Notes under the pieces: generated by a model
The model's database searches: none
Told to the model about the DNA's origin: nothing
The model's input: the letters and a program-made list of their open reading frames with translations, nothing else
Position numbers and translations under genes: made by a program
In this document: positions 16,735 to 24,245 of the stretch, piece after piece
How positions within the stretch are numbered: the stretch's first letter is position 1
Layout of the letters: each line of letters begins with the position of its first letter
From: Leptospira sp.
Lineage (GTDB): Bacteria > Spirochaetota > Leptospiria > Leptospirales > Leptospiraceae
Reading direction: 5' to 3'
Length of the DNA stretch: 64,000 nt
Assembly (NCBI GenBank): GCA_027533185.1
Contig: JAPZTS010000004.1
Location: 1 to 64,000 of the forward strand

Positions 16735-17375
16735 AACCTCGGCCCAGTGTCTTTGTGGAAGGTCTGGAATCGCACATCGATGAAAATTTTGTTAAAAGAC
16801 CAAATGATGTTTTTTATGCGATGGAAGAATTCGCCAAGGAAAAGAATATTCCCATTTTGAGTCCGGCCTCATCGGCTGTTTTGTCAAAGATTGTATCTTG
16901 GACAAAGCCCAAAAGAATTTTCGAATTTGGAACGGGGTTGGGATACTCTACACTTTGGATGTTTTATACCAATCCAAATTTAGAAATTGTAACGATAGAT
17001 AGAAACGAAAGCCAAAGTCGACGAATGTATCTTTACGCGGAAGAAATGGGATTACCCGCTTCAACTAATATTGAGTTAGTTGTTGGTGATGTTGAATCGT
17101 TTCTAGACTCAATGAAATTAGAGCCTACGCACTTCGATTTTTTTTTTATAGACTGTGATAAGATTCTCTATCCGAAGGTTTTTGATTTCATTTGGAAACG
17201 GGCAAATCCCGGTACTAACTTGGTTTTTGATAATATGTTGTGGCATGGAAGAATTTTGAATCCAGATCCCAAGAAACCTTCTGATTCAGCGGTTCTTGAA
17301 ATTTGGAATCAGGTGAAATCCCTAGATTACACTTTATTTCCGGTGGGTGACGGGCTTCTCCATTTACGAAAATAG
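16731..17375 (+). CDS. O-methyltransferase (class I SAM, family 3)
   Basis: SAM-binding signature RIFEFGTGLGYSTLWM near residue 70, the acidic ribose-binding strand IVTIDRNESQ, the metal-site strand HFDFFFIDCDK near residue 140, and VFDNMLWHGR, all as in caffeoyl-CoA/catechol-type O-methyltransferases. The N-terminal PILSPASSAVLSKI matches the family's substrate helix. 214 aa, last gene of the M16 operon (ATGA overlap). Substrate unknown. Confidence 0.88.
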   Translation: MKPRPSVFVEGLESHIDENFVKRPNDVFYAMEEFAKEKNIPILSPASSAVLSKIVSWTKPKRIFEFGTGLGYSTLWMFYTNPNLEIVTIDRNESQSRRMYLYAEEMGLPASTNIELVVGDVESFLDSMKLEPTHFDFFFIDCDKILYPKVFDFIWKRANPGTNLVFDNMLWHGRILNPDPKKPSDSAVLEIWNQVKSLDYTLFPVGDGLLHLRK

Positions 17376-17443
17376 AAAAAATAGTAGTCAAAGGATTCTG
17401 AGAAACAGTATTCTGCATCTTGTTTTGTAGGAGAAAATTGCCC

Positions 17444-18196
17444 GTGTTTAAAATGCCACTTAGTTTGCTTTTTGTTTGTTTGGTCGGTTCCGCTGTTTTT
17501 GCCCAAGAGTCTGGAAATGCAGAAAAGGGGAAAGAGACGGTTGAAGAGTTGGACAAACTGGACAAAGGGTCGTCACTGGAGCGGCGCCAATACCGAAATC
17601 TTACCGAAAGTTATAAAGACCGTGTTTCCCATGGAATTAAACTTTTAACAATTGTTACTGCAAATTTCGGAGACGAAATTCCGGAAGCAAAACAAACCTT
17701 GGAAAAAGTCAAAAAAGAATACCAGGCCTCCCTTCGTTATTACTATAGAAGAGCCTTTATCGCATCTGGAAAAACTATGGCCGGAGTTGACAAAGAACTC
17801 AACACCGTACTAGAAAAATTTGCGAAGAATTATGATGCCAAATTACAACTTATTCTGTCTGAATCCGCAGACTTAATTACCAATGCAGAACAAAATCAGT
17901 TGGTGGAGTCTACACAGGAAGGAAAGTCGTCCGGTTCTTTTCGCGAGATTTCCGAAGCAACTCAAAAACTCCGTATCGCTTATAGCCAATTGGGACTTGC
18001 AACCGATATGGTGCAGGCGAATCGATTTTATGATGCGATTGTACATTATCGCATAGCAAAGGATTATGGAATCAGAATATTAATAGATTTTAAAGATTCT
18101 GAAGCTGATAAAAAAGCAGTCTCGGACAAATATGCAAAAGATCTCAGTGACAACAGAAATCAAATTTTGGAAGGGAAAGAAGCGCAAGGAAAATAA
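17444..18196 (+). CDS. Exported helical protein of unknown function
   Basis: A signal peptide (MFKMPLSLLFVCLVGSAVFAQE) precedes about 225 residues that are almost wholly helical and charged, with Tyr/Lys/Glu-rich segments (EYQASLRYYYRRAFIASG; AIVHYRIAKDYGIRILIDF) that could pack as a helical bundle. I do not recognise the family. GTG at 17444 is preferred because TAGGAG lies 10 bases upstream; TTG 17438 and ATG 17453 are also in frame. The next gene encodes a cell-wall amidase, so a role at the envelope or as an amidase helper is possible but unproven. Confidence 0.7.
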   Translation: MFKMPLSLLFVCLVGSAVFAQESGNAEKGKETVEELDKLDKGSSLERRQYRNLTESYKDRVSHGIKLLTIVTANFGDEIPEAKQTLEKVKKEYQASLRYYYRRAFIASGKTMAGVDKELNTVLEKFAKNYDAKLQLILSESADLITNAEQNQLVESTQEGKSSGSFREISEATQKLRIAYSQLGLATDMVQANRFYDAIVHYRIAKDYGIRILIDFKDSEADKKAVSDKYAKDLSDNRNQILEGKEAQGK

Positions 18197-18201
18197 TTGC
18201 T

Positions 18202-18238
18202 AATACACTCTCCTTCAAAATACTTGGGAGGGTGTATT
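18202..18238 (+). promoter_or_regulatory. Strong hairpin spanning the amidase start
   Basis: Twelve-base arms 18202-18213 and 18227-18238 pair with 11 Watson-Crick pairs and one G-T, around a 13-base loop. The right arm contains GGGAGG and the GTG start codon of the amidase gene. It is not followed at once by a T-run, so it is a poor intrinsic terminator. It could end the upstream transcript with the T-rich stretch about 10 bases on, or hide the amidase start. Confidence 0.6.
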
Positions 18239-19572
18239 CGAATTTCTTTTTAATATTTCTCTTTTTTTTACTAGCCACATATATTTCGCCCATCCTTTCT
18301 CAAAGTCTCATTCCGAGTTACCGAGTCGTTATTGATCCAGGGCATGGCGGAATCGCAAAGGATCCGATTGCTGAACATGGGGATAAGTACGATAGCATCA
18401 CTCAAACCTATTTGGAAAAATACAAACAAGGTACAGAACATGGAAAATTTACAGAAAGAGAGGTCGTTTTAAATCTTTCAAAAGAAGTTCATGATTTACT
18501 GAAGTTGACAGAAACAGAAGCCGGTTGGAAACAATTTGAAATCTTTATAAAAAAATTCACAAAACAAAAGGAATTAAAAAGGGTAAAAATAGAAACTTGG
18601 TTAACACGAGATTCGAGTTTTGATTTAGATGTTTCCTCAAATGACCCGAATGCACCGTATCGGTTGTATGATTTTCCAAATCCTAAAACCGGTGAGAGAA
18701 TTAAAGGTCGAATTTCAAAAATCAATGAAAAAAAACCTCACTTAGTTTTGGCTCTTCATTTAAATCCAGCAAGCAAAGGTCAGGTGGGAGGAATGGCTGC
18801 CGTCCTTACTCCTGGATTCAAAACATTCTCTACACTAAAACAAATTTCCGAAAAGAAAAAGAAACAAACTGTTTTTACAAAGGGGCCTTGGGCAGAATGG
18901 CTTGTATTTCAATCTGGTTGGAGTAAGTTAGAAAATGCGATGGCGGATGCTTGGATTTATTTTCACGGTTATTGGTCAACGAAGGATGGTTCCAAATCGG
19001 ATTTAACTAAATTTGAAGGTTACCGACAAAATATGATTACATGGCGGTATTCCGATGAAAGGAACTGGGAAAATAAAGTCGGTATGGCAGGTCCATACGC
19101 CAAACAGCATGAGCACTTCAAGCCAGAAGGTAAATTTTGGGAAAGGGAAAAAGGGAAAAAAGAAGATCTCCGAAGAGAGGGTGGACCAGAAGGGTTTGGT
19201 GGAGATAACCACTATGTTTCCCGCGAGTTAATGCGATTTGTTCAATATGGACTTCCTCTCCAATTGAAACAAAATGAAAAAGAATATCCTGAAATTGGAC
19301 CGATCCAAAAGCCATACATATCCACATACAGCCTGCCTACATATACAAACGCACTTTGTGCCTTTATCGAAATTGGTTACGTAAATCGAAGCCGAGATAT
19401 GAAATATCTGACTGAAAATAAAAAAGAAACTGCGATTGCTTTGGCTGTGGGCATTTATTCTTTGTTTGTTGGATTGGAAGTTACTAAGAATCCTAAGTTG
19501 ATTGTAAGACCCAAAGGAAAGCCCGTGAAATGGGAGAAGTATCAGAATTATTTTGAAGAAGTGGTGGAGTAA
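18232..19572 (+). CDS. N-acetylmuramoyl-L-alanine amidase (Amidase_3)
   Basis: Zinc amidase that cuts the peptide from peptidoglycan glycan strands. Zinc and catalytic motifs: VVIDPGHGG (His) near residue 35, the Glu in FTEREVVLNLS, LALHLNPAS (His), and the terminal catalytic Glu in FIEIGYVNRS. A hydrophobic signal peptide (FLIFLFFLLATYI) precedes the domain. There is a long insertion between the second and last motifs (about residues 190-370), so at 446 aa it is larger than AmiA/AmiC. GTG 18232 is the only ordinary start before the signal peptide but has its ribosome site directly abutting it. An ATT at 18196 with AAGGA upstream is an unusual alternative. Confidence 0.85.
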   Translation: MYSNFFLIFLFFLLATYISPILSQSLIPSYRVVIDPGHGGIAKDPIAEHGDKYDSITQTYLEKYKQGTEHGKFTEREVVLNLSKEVHDLLKLTETEAGWKQFEIFIKKFTKQKELKRVKIETWLTRDSSFDLDVSSNDPNAPYRLYDFPNPKTGERIKGRISKINEKKPHLVLALHLNPASKGQVGGMAAVLTPGFKTFSTLKQISEKKKKQTVFTKGPWAEWLVFQSGWSKLENAMADAWIYFHGYWSTKDGSKSDLTKFEGYRQNMITWRYSDERNWENKVGMAGPYAKQHEHFKPEGKFWEREKGKKEDLRREGGPEGFGGDNHYVSRELMRFVQYGLPLQLKQNEKEYPEIGPIQKPYISTYSLPTYTNALCAFIEIGYVNRSRDMKYLTENKKETAIALAVGIYSLFVGLEVTKNPKLIVRPKGKPVKWEKYQNYFEEVVE

Positions 19573-19580
19573 TAGTGATA

Positions 19581-19657
19581 ATGACGCAAAGGGGTAGGGA
19601 TGACGCTAAAGGGGTAGGGATGACGCAAAGGGGTAGGGATGACGCAAAGGAGTAGGG
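19581..19657. repeat. Four tandem copies of a 19-bp unit
   Basis: Units 19581-19599, 19600-19619, 19620-19638 and 19639-19657, consensus ATGACGCAAAGGGGTAGGG. Unit 2 has one inserted T (20 bp) and unit 4 has one G-to-A change. The array lies in the 97-bp gap after the amidase gene and ends 12 bp before the next ATG. Each unit carries GGGG and GGG tracts. It has the form of a variable-number tandem repeat. Confidence 0.95.
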
Positions 19658-19669
19658 ATGGAGTGAGTT

Positions 19670-20440
19670 ATGCAAAAAAGTTTTAAGAAGAAAGTTACGG
19701 ATCATCCATTGTTTTCTAGGTTGATCGAGAGCTACCAACAATCATTGGTTCGTCGGTATTCTAAGGATGCGCTCGAAATGTACCCCAAGTTTCAATCCAT
19801 CAAACGAGAAAAGATCGACTCCCTGATTCAATTTTTTTTAGATCATTTGTACCCAAAATACGAGGAGAGATTGGTTTTGGATCGTGCCTTTGATTCGTTA
19901 GCTGGTTTTGTAAACAATCCATCTAAAATTTGGGGAATCTTGGGAAACCTAGCTATGTCTATTTTTCGATTTGGAAAACACTTCCCGATAGCATTGAAAG
20001 CGGGTCTATCGGCACTCCATTCATATATTACGGCCCACCAGTTTGAAGAGAGTTTAGTTTCAGAATTATCAAATAGTTTGAATCCAGATGAGATATTAAA
20101 TACACCAGAGGGAATGGAAAGGTTAATTGCAAAAATTCCAAAAGAGAAAGCGGATGCCTTTCGGAAAGATATCGGATCCCTATTTAAGATCTTTTCTGAC
20201 GAAGAACTTGTAAAAAAAATCATTCTCATAATGGAAGATATCCTAGTAAGGATGGCAGGCAAAACTTCCGTTTATACTGAAGATGACAAAAGGGGTATTG
20301 GGTTGGGAATTCAGATACTCAAGGAAGGAAGGGATATCTTTGATCACTTGAGTAAAGAGGAGATCAACCTCATCTTACAAGCCATAGACGAAATCGAGAG
20401 AGATTTTTATCTAAAGGCTTGTGAGAGATATTCGAAGTAA
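19670..20440 (+). CDS. Hypothetical helical protein (256 aa)
   Basis: Unrecognised, mostly alpha-helical protein without a signal peptide. There is a moderately hydrophobic stretch around residue 90-115 (GILGNLAMSIFRFG), and the rest is amphipathic and charged. The ATG at 19670 follows the 19-bp repeat array, whose final GGAGTG sequences can serve as ribosome site, so changes in repeat number could alter its expression. It is convergent with tRNA-Leu. Confidence 0.65.
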   Translation: MQKSFKKKVTDHPLFSRLIESYQQSLVRRYSKDALEMYPKFQSIKREKIDSLIQFFLDHLYPKYEERLVLDRAFDSLAGFVNNPSKIWGILGNLAMSIFRFGKHFPIALKAGLSALHSYITAHQFEESLVSELSNSLNPDEILNTPEGMERLIAKIPKEKADAFRKDIGSLFKIFSDEELVKKIILIMEDILVRMAGKTSVYTEDDKRGIGLGIQILKEGRDIFDHLSKEEINLILQAIDEIERDFYLKACERYSK

Positions 20441-20447
20441 AAACTGT

Positions 20448-20534
20448 TGGTACCGATGGCCGGAATCGAACCGGCATGATGTTACCATCGGTGGATTTTG
20501 AATCCACTGCGTCTACCAATTCCACCACATCGGC
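20448..20534 (-). tRNA. tRNA-Leu (CAA)
   Basis: Cloverleaf on the minus strand, 87 nt including an encoded CCA. Acceptor GCCGATG/CATCGGT, D loop with TGGTAGACGC, anticodon stem GTGGA/TCCAC with loop TTCAAAA (anticodon CAA), a long variable arm (CGATGGTAACATC) as expected for a class II tRNA, and T arm GCCGG-TTCGATT-CCGGC. Its 5' end lies 5 nt after the stop codon of the upstream thioesterase gene. Confidence 0.96.
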
Positions 20535-20539
20535 ATTGG

Positions 20540-20944
20540 TCAATCTTCTGCTTCGATATATTTACCTTTTCCGCGGGCCACTATTTTGCCGATCTCATTT
20601 TCGATCTCAGCTCGATTTTCGATGATTTTTTTATTCTTTTTTACGAACCAACCTCGTAAGTGGAGAGGTTCATTCACTTTTGCAGGCTGTAAAAATCGAA
20701 TGGTGAGTTCACCAGTGGTTGTCTCGAAATTCATCGCTTCGTTGATCTTTACCATGATCTCATCCAATATTGTTGAGATGATACCTGGGTGGATTTGGTC
20801 TGGCAATCCTTGGTATTTTTCGGGGCAGGTGTAATCACCGAAGGCAGTCTTCGTGTCTTCATCGAATGTGATTTTGAGCTGCAAACCGTCTGCATTGTCT
20901 GGACTGGAGGCAAAGCTGAGATTTTTTTTCGCAACGGATTTCAT
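20540..20944 (-). CDS. PaaI-like hotdog thioesterase
   Basis: Single hotdog domain of 134 aa. The catalytic helix region reads [13 protein letters not shown], and [20 protein letters not shown] is the usual central strand pair. It probably hydrolyses acyl-CoA or aryl-CoA thioesters in the cytoplasm. The tRNA-Leu gene follows by 5 nt on the same strand, so the two may share a transcript. It is divergent from the 799-aa gene across a 157-bp gap. Confidence 0.85.
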   Translation of the reverse strand: MKSVAKKNLSFASSPDNADGLQLKITFDEDTKTAFGDYTCPEKYQGLPDQIHPGIISTILDEIMVKINEAMNFETTTGELTIRFLQPAKVNEPLHLRGWFVKKNKKIIENRAEIENEIGKIVARGKGKYIEAED

Positions 20945-21101
20945 GCCACCATGGAATGCAAGAATTTCTATGCTGTCAAGCAGAAAAAGAACTTGTGGTC
21001 ATTTTGGCTTTTTTCCCCGATTTTTGGCAGAATGGGTATATTCTTTCTTTTCGTCTAAAGAATGACATAAGCGAAGATCGAAAATAAGAACAAGGCCTTC
21101 T

Positions 21102-23501
21102 ATGCTCACCACACTAATGATGTTACTCGGACTCTCTGGCGAAGGCAAAGAGATGGATAGGGTTGGACGCCGGAGCGAGCCAGATGATGCCTTGAGCCCG
21201 AGACAGCGCCGACGAAAACGAGCTAAAGAAGATACAGTCGAAAAACCCTCTGAAATTGGGAACAGTGGTATACCGGAACCAGCTTGGGGAGGGCGGGGGA
21301 AGGAACTTCCCTTCCAAACAGATTCGAGACAACCATCAAAAACCCCAACTCCACTTACTGAAGATCTAGACTTACCTGAGTTAGATGATTCACAGGGTGG
21401 AGAACCATCCCCTAGATCAAAACGTCGAAACAGAAAGGATAAAAAATCGCCCAGTAATCTGGAGGACATTCCTTTGGGAGATTTTGGAGGCGAGTCGGAA
21501 TCGCCAACTTCCCAAGAAAGACCCAGACGAGACAGACCTGATATGTCCTATGGCGTCGACGATATCATTACTAAAAATTCAAAATATTCGTTTCATAGAA
21601 GACCACTTCTCAATGCAGAAGCTCTGGTTCAGGGCGACCAAGTTGAAGAAGCGATTGAAATCTTTGAACGAACTGGCAACCGAATTCCGGATCAAGAGAT
21701 TCGCGATAAAATTCAAAAAAATATCCAAGACTTAGAAGAGTACTTAGAGGATAACAAGGCTAAGTCGGAGGATCTTCCGACATCCAAGGATAAAGATACT
21801 AAGGAAACGGGAAAACCTAAGCCCGAAAAAACCAAATTAAAAGAAGATCGAAAGCTGAGAGATCCAGGGTTTGCCCCGACACCTGGCAATCTAGCTGGAA
21901 CTCGAGATCTTTCTGATCTTGTGTCTGCATTGAAAGAAGTTTCTGAGCTGTTTGCGGAGTCGATAGCAAAGGCCATTCAATATGCAGGTAAGGCACAGTC
22001 CCAAGAAAATTTCCGTAGTGATTTGCCGGCACCTTCTTTTGAGCCAAAACCACAAATACCACCACAGAGTCTATCTGGTGAAACTGGTTCCTCAAATACT
22101 GGGCAGATTGTCCATCCCATAGTGTATCAATTTTTGCAATCAAGTGCCGAATCACAGACAATTGATCCAAAAGCATTTGAAAATACGGAACAACTCTTAA
22201 AGTCGCTAAACAAAGGTTTGACGGATAATTCACTTGCAGGATTTCCGAATTTCCCTATGGCTCCGCCTGGTTCTGGTTTGGTTGGTCCCTTTTATGCTCC
22301 AGAAAAAGAGACAAAAGCGGAACAACCCAACAAACCATTGGATTTGGAATCTCTAAAAGATGAGATTCAAAAACGAGATGTTTCGGAATTAGATCTACCT
22401 GAGGATACTTTTTTTTCCAATGATTGGAAACAATTCAAAGACCTGCCACTCGTAGACCGTCGGTCTGGAGATGAGAGACGAAAAAATCCGGATAGAAGAT
22501 CGAACCTCGCAGGAAGAAAAGACAGAAGGTCTGGTGAAGATCGAAGAAAAGTAGATCGTTTTAAGGAAAGGGAAGAATTCTTAAAAAATAAGGCCTTACA
22601 AAAGTTAGAAAAAAAAGCGCAGGTACTTCCGAAAGAGGAGCCAGAGTCATTAAATGATTTGGTAAAACCTTTTTTCCCTGAGGGCGGAAAGCCAGTATTA
22701 CCAGAGTTAATTGATTTAGAACTCATAGGTCTGCCCGAGGCTGAGGAATATAGGAGAGACAAACCAGCTCCAGAAAAAAAAGAAGAGGAATGGATAGAAG
22801 GAGAAGATCCGAATTGGTTTGAAAAAACGACCGATGCTCTCCGTAAAGAATTAGAGCTTCCAGAGCCCGTTGAACCTAAAAGGGATTCGATGCCTACTTC
22901 TCCTCCTCCATTTACTCCAACCGACGATCCACTCATGGTGGAGTTACTCAATCGCCCGTTAGACGAATCATTAAGAATCGGTTTGCCAGATGCTGACGAA
23001 GTATTCAGAAAACGAAAAGCGGGTGAAGAAGGCACTCAGCAAGCTGAAGATCTGTATGATAAGGAACCTCCTGAGATTGAAATCGTTGATGGAAATCTGG
23101 GAGAAATAGCTGAGGAAGAATCTCCCATTTCCGCGGACGAAATGTCGGAGAAAGCTGATGATTCTGAGCCTGAAAAAATCATCCATGGAGTTCTCGAATT
23201 AAAACCCCCGGAAGCTGATGATGCACCTTTTCTCACTTTAACGTATGATTTTGGAAAGATCCCCCATGCGTTCCGATTGTCCAAAAACTATTCAATCATG
23301 GAATATTCGTATTTTAAATACAAACCAATGTTAATGAAAGCTCAGGAATTCGCCCGTAGAAAGATGCTGAAGAACGCACTCAACTACTATCGAGTGATCA
23401 AATCCCAAAATATCCCTCCCGAACTACGAAAGATGATCAACCGAAACATCCGAGACATTACAGAATTTATGGAGAAATTCCTAATGGCGAAGGGAAATTG
23501 A
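21102..23501 (+). CDS. Large disordered protein with two related helical ends
   Basis: 799 aa, unusually rich in Pro, Glu, Asp, Lys and Arg, mostly disordered. Two similar helical-hairpin (TPR-like) modules flank the disorder: residues about 163-220 (PLLNAEALVQGDQVEEAIEI ... IPDQEIRDKIQKNIQDLEEYL) and the last 85 (PMLMKAQEFARRKMLKNALN ... IPPELRKMINRNIRDITEFM). The middle (about 452-486) has repeated Arg motifs DRRSGDERR, PDRRS and DRRSGEDRR. The N-terminus could start at ATG 21102 or at ATG 21153 (MDRVGRRSEPDD). No signal peptide is convincing. A scaffold role is inferred only from architecture; the family is not recognised. Confidence 0.7.
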   Translation: MLTTLMMLLGLSGEGKEMDRVGRRSEPDDALSPRQRRRKRAKEDTVEKPSEIGNSGIPEPAWGGRGKELPFQTDSRQPSKTPTPLTEDLDLPELDDSQGGEPSPRSKRRNRKDKKSPSNLEDIPLGDFGGESESPTSQERPRRDRPDMSYGVDDIITKNSKYSFHRRPLLNAEALVQGDQVEEAIEIFERTGNRIPDQEIRDKIQKNIQDLEEYLEDNKAKSEDLPTSKDKDTKETGKPKPEKTKLKEDRKLRDPGFAPTPGNLAGTRDLSDLVSALKEVSELFAESIAKAIQYAGKAQSQENFRSDLPAPSFEPKPQIPPQSLSGETGSSNTGQIVHPIVYQFLQSSAESQTIDPKAFENTEQLLKSLNKGLTDNSLAGFPNFPMAPPGSGLVGPFYAPEKETKAEQPNKPLDLESLKDEIQKRDVSELDLPEDTFFSNDWKQFKDLPLVDRRSGDERRKNPDRRSNLAGRKDRRSGEDRRKVDRFKEREEFLKNKALQKLEKKAQVLPKEEPESLNDLVKPFFPEGGKPVLPELIDLELIGLPEAEEYRRDKPAPEKKEEEWIEGEDPNWFEKTTDALRKELELPEPVEPKRDSMPTSPPPFTPTDDPLMVELLNRPLDESLRIGLPDADEVFRKRKAGEEGTQQAEDLYDKEPPEIEIVDGNLGEIAEEESPISADEMSEKADDSEPEKIIHGVLELKPPEADDAPFLTLTYDFGKIPHAFRLSKNYSIMEYSYFKYKPMLMKAQEFARRKMLKNALNYYRVIKSQNIPPELRKMINRNIRDITEFMEKFLMAKGN

Positions 23502-23565
23502 TCCATAGTTTTTCGAAAACCTGATTCGGTTTGAAAAACATCTGGACAAAAGGCAAGTCTAAACT

Positions 23566-23580
23566 TTAGAATAATTCTAA
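23566..23580. promoter_or_regulatory. Fur/PerR-type operator (perfect 7-1-7 palindrome)
   Basis: TTAGAAT-A-ATTCTAA is a perfect inverted repeat of 7-1-7 form, close to the PerR box TTATAATnATTATAA known from Firmicutes. It ends 11 bp before the peroxiredoxin ATG and overlaps the beginning of its ribosome site (CTAAGGAG), so a bound regulator would block expression of that gene. The match to a peroxide regulator fits the gene controlled. Confidence 0.7.
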
Positions 23581-23591
23581 GGAGTGTATCT

Positions 23592-24185
23592 ATGCCACAA
23601 GTGACATCATTGGCCCCAGATTTTAAAGCTACTGCGGTGATCGGGGATTCTTTTAAGGAAATTAAATTATCTGACTACAAGGGAAAATGGGTGGTACTTT
23701 TCTTTTACCCTCTAGACTTCACTTTTGTATGTCCTACGGAAATCATTGAATATGATGCACAACTTGAGGATTTTAAAAAAATTGGGGCAGAAGTATTGGG
23801 AGTTAGTATCGATAGCGAATTTTCCCACTTAGCATGGAAAAAAACTCCAAGAAAAGAGGGCGGAATTGGTGAGATTAAGTATCCACTCATCGCCGATAAA
23901 ACAAAAGAAATCGCAAAATCGTTTGGAGTACTCATCGAGTCTGGTCCAGATGCGGGAGTTGCACTTCGAGGAACATTTATCATCGATCCGAATGGTATCA
24001 TCCGCCAAGCAACGGTTAACGACTTACCGGTCGGAAGAAATATCCAAGAAGCAATTCGTCTCATCCAAGCTTTCCAGTTTGTTGAAAAGCATGGGGAAGT
24101 TTGTCCTGCGAACTGGTCTGAAGGGAAAAAGACAATGAAGGCTGATCCTACAGGATCAAAGGCTTACTTCTCTTCGGTAAATTAA
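23592..24185 (+). CDS. Typical 2-Cys peroxiredoxin (AhpC/Prx1)
   Basis: Reduces H2O2 and organic peroxides. The peroxidatic Cys is in [10 protein letters not shown] near residue 49, and the resolving Cys in [12 protein letters not shown] near residue 170. GTFIIDPNG and [13 protein letters not shown] are standard for the Prx1/AhpC class. 197 aa. AAGGAG ribosome site 7 bases before ATG. A likely Fur/PerR operator lies directly upstream. The partner reductase (AhpF or thioredoxin) is not next to it. sufB follows 60 bp downstream. Confidence 0.96.
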   Translation: MPQVTSLAPDFKATAVIGDSFKEIKLSDYKGKWVVLFFYPLDFTFVCPTEIIEYDAQLEDFKKIGAEVLGVSIDSEFSHLAWKKTPRKEGGIGEIKYPLIADKTKEIAKSFGVLIESGPDAGVALRGTFIIDPNGIIRQATVNDLPVGRNIQEAIRLIQAFQFVEKHGEVCPANWSEGKKTMKADPTGSKAYFSSVN

Positions 24186-24207
24186 TCGAAAGATTTTGAA
24201 TAGAAAC

Positions 24208-24233
24208 CGCGTGCGAATTTTATTTCGTGCGCG
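24208..24233 (+). promoter_or_regulatory. Hairpin between peroxiredoxin and sufB
   Basis: Arms 24208-24217 and 24224-24233 form a 10-bp stem (eight Watson-Crick, two G-U) around a 6-base loop, followed by GTTTGGAG, the ribosome site of sufB. No T-run follows, so it is more likely a stabilising or translation-affecting element than a terminator. Confidence 0.4.
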
Positions 24234-24245
24234 TTTGGAGATAGA

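Noticed and set aside
19581..19657. CRISPR array
   Set aside because: Units are directly adjacent with no spacers, so this is a tandem repeat, not CRISPR.
22367..23035. Open frame of 222 codons on the minus strand inside the 799-aa gene
   Set aside because: Low-complexity Ser-rich shadow of a codon-biased, charged plus-strand gene; no ribosome site and no domain.
24208..24233. Intrinsic terminator after the peroxiredoxin gene
   Set aside because: Stem is good but no T-run follows; the next bases are the sufB ribosome site.
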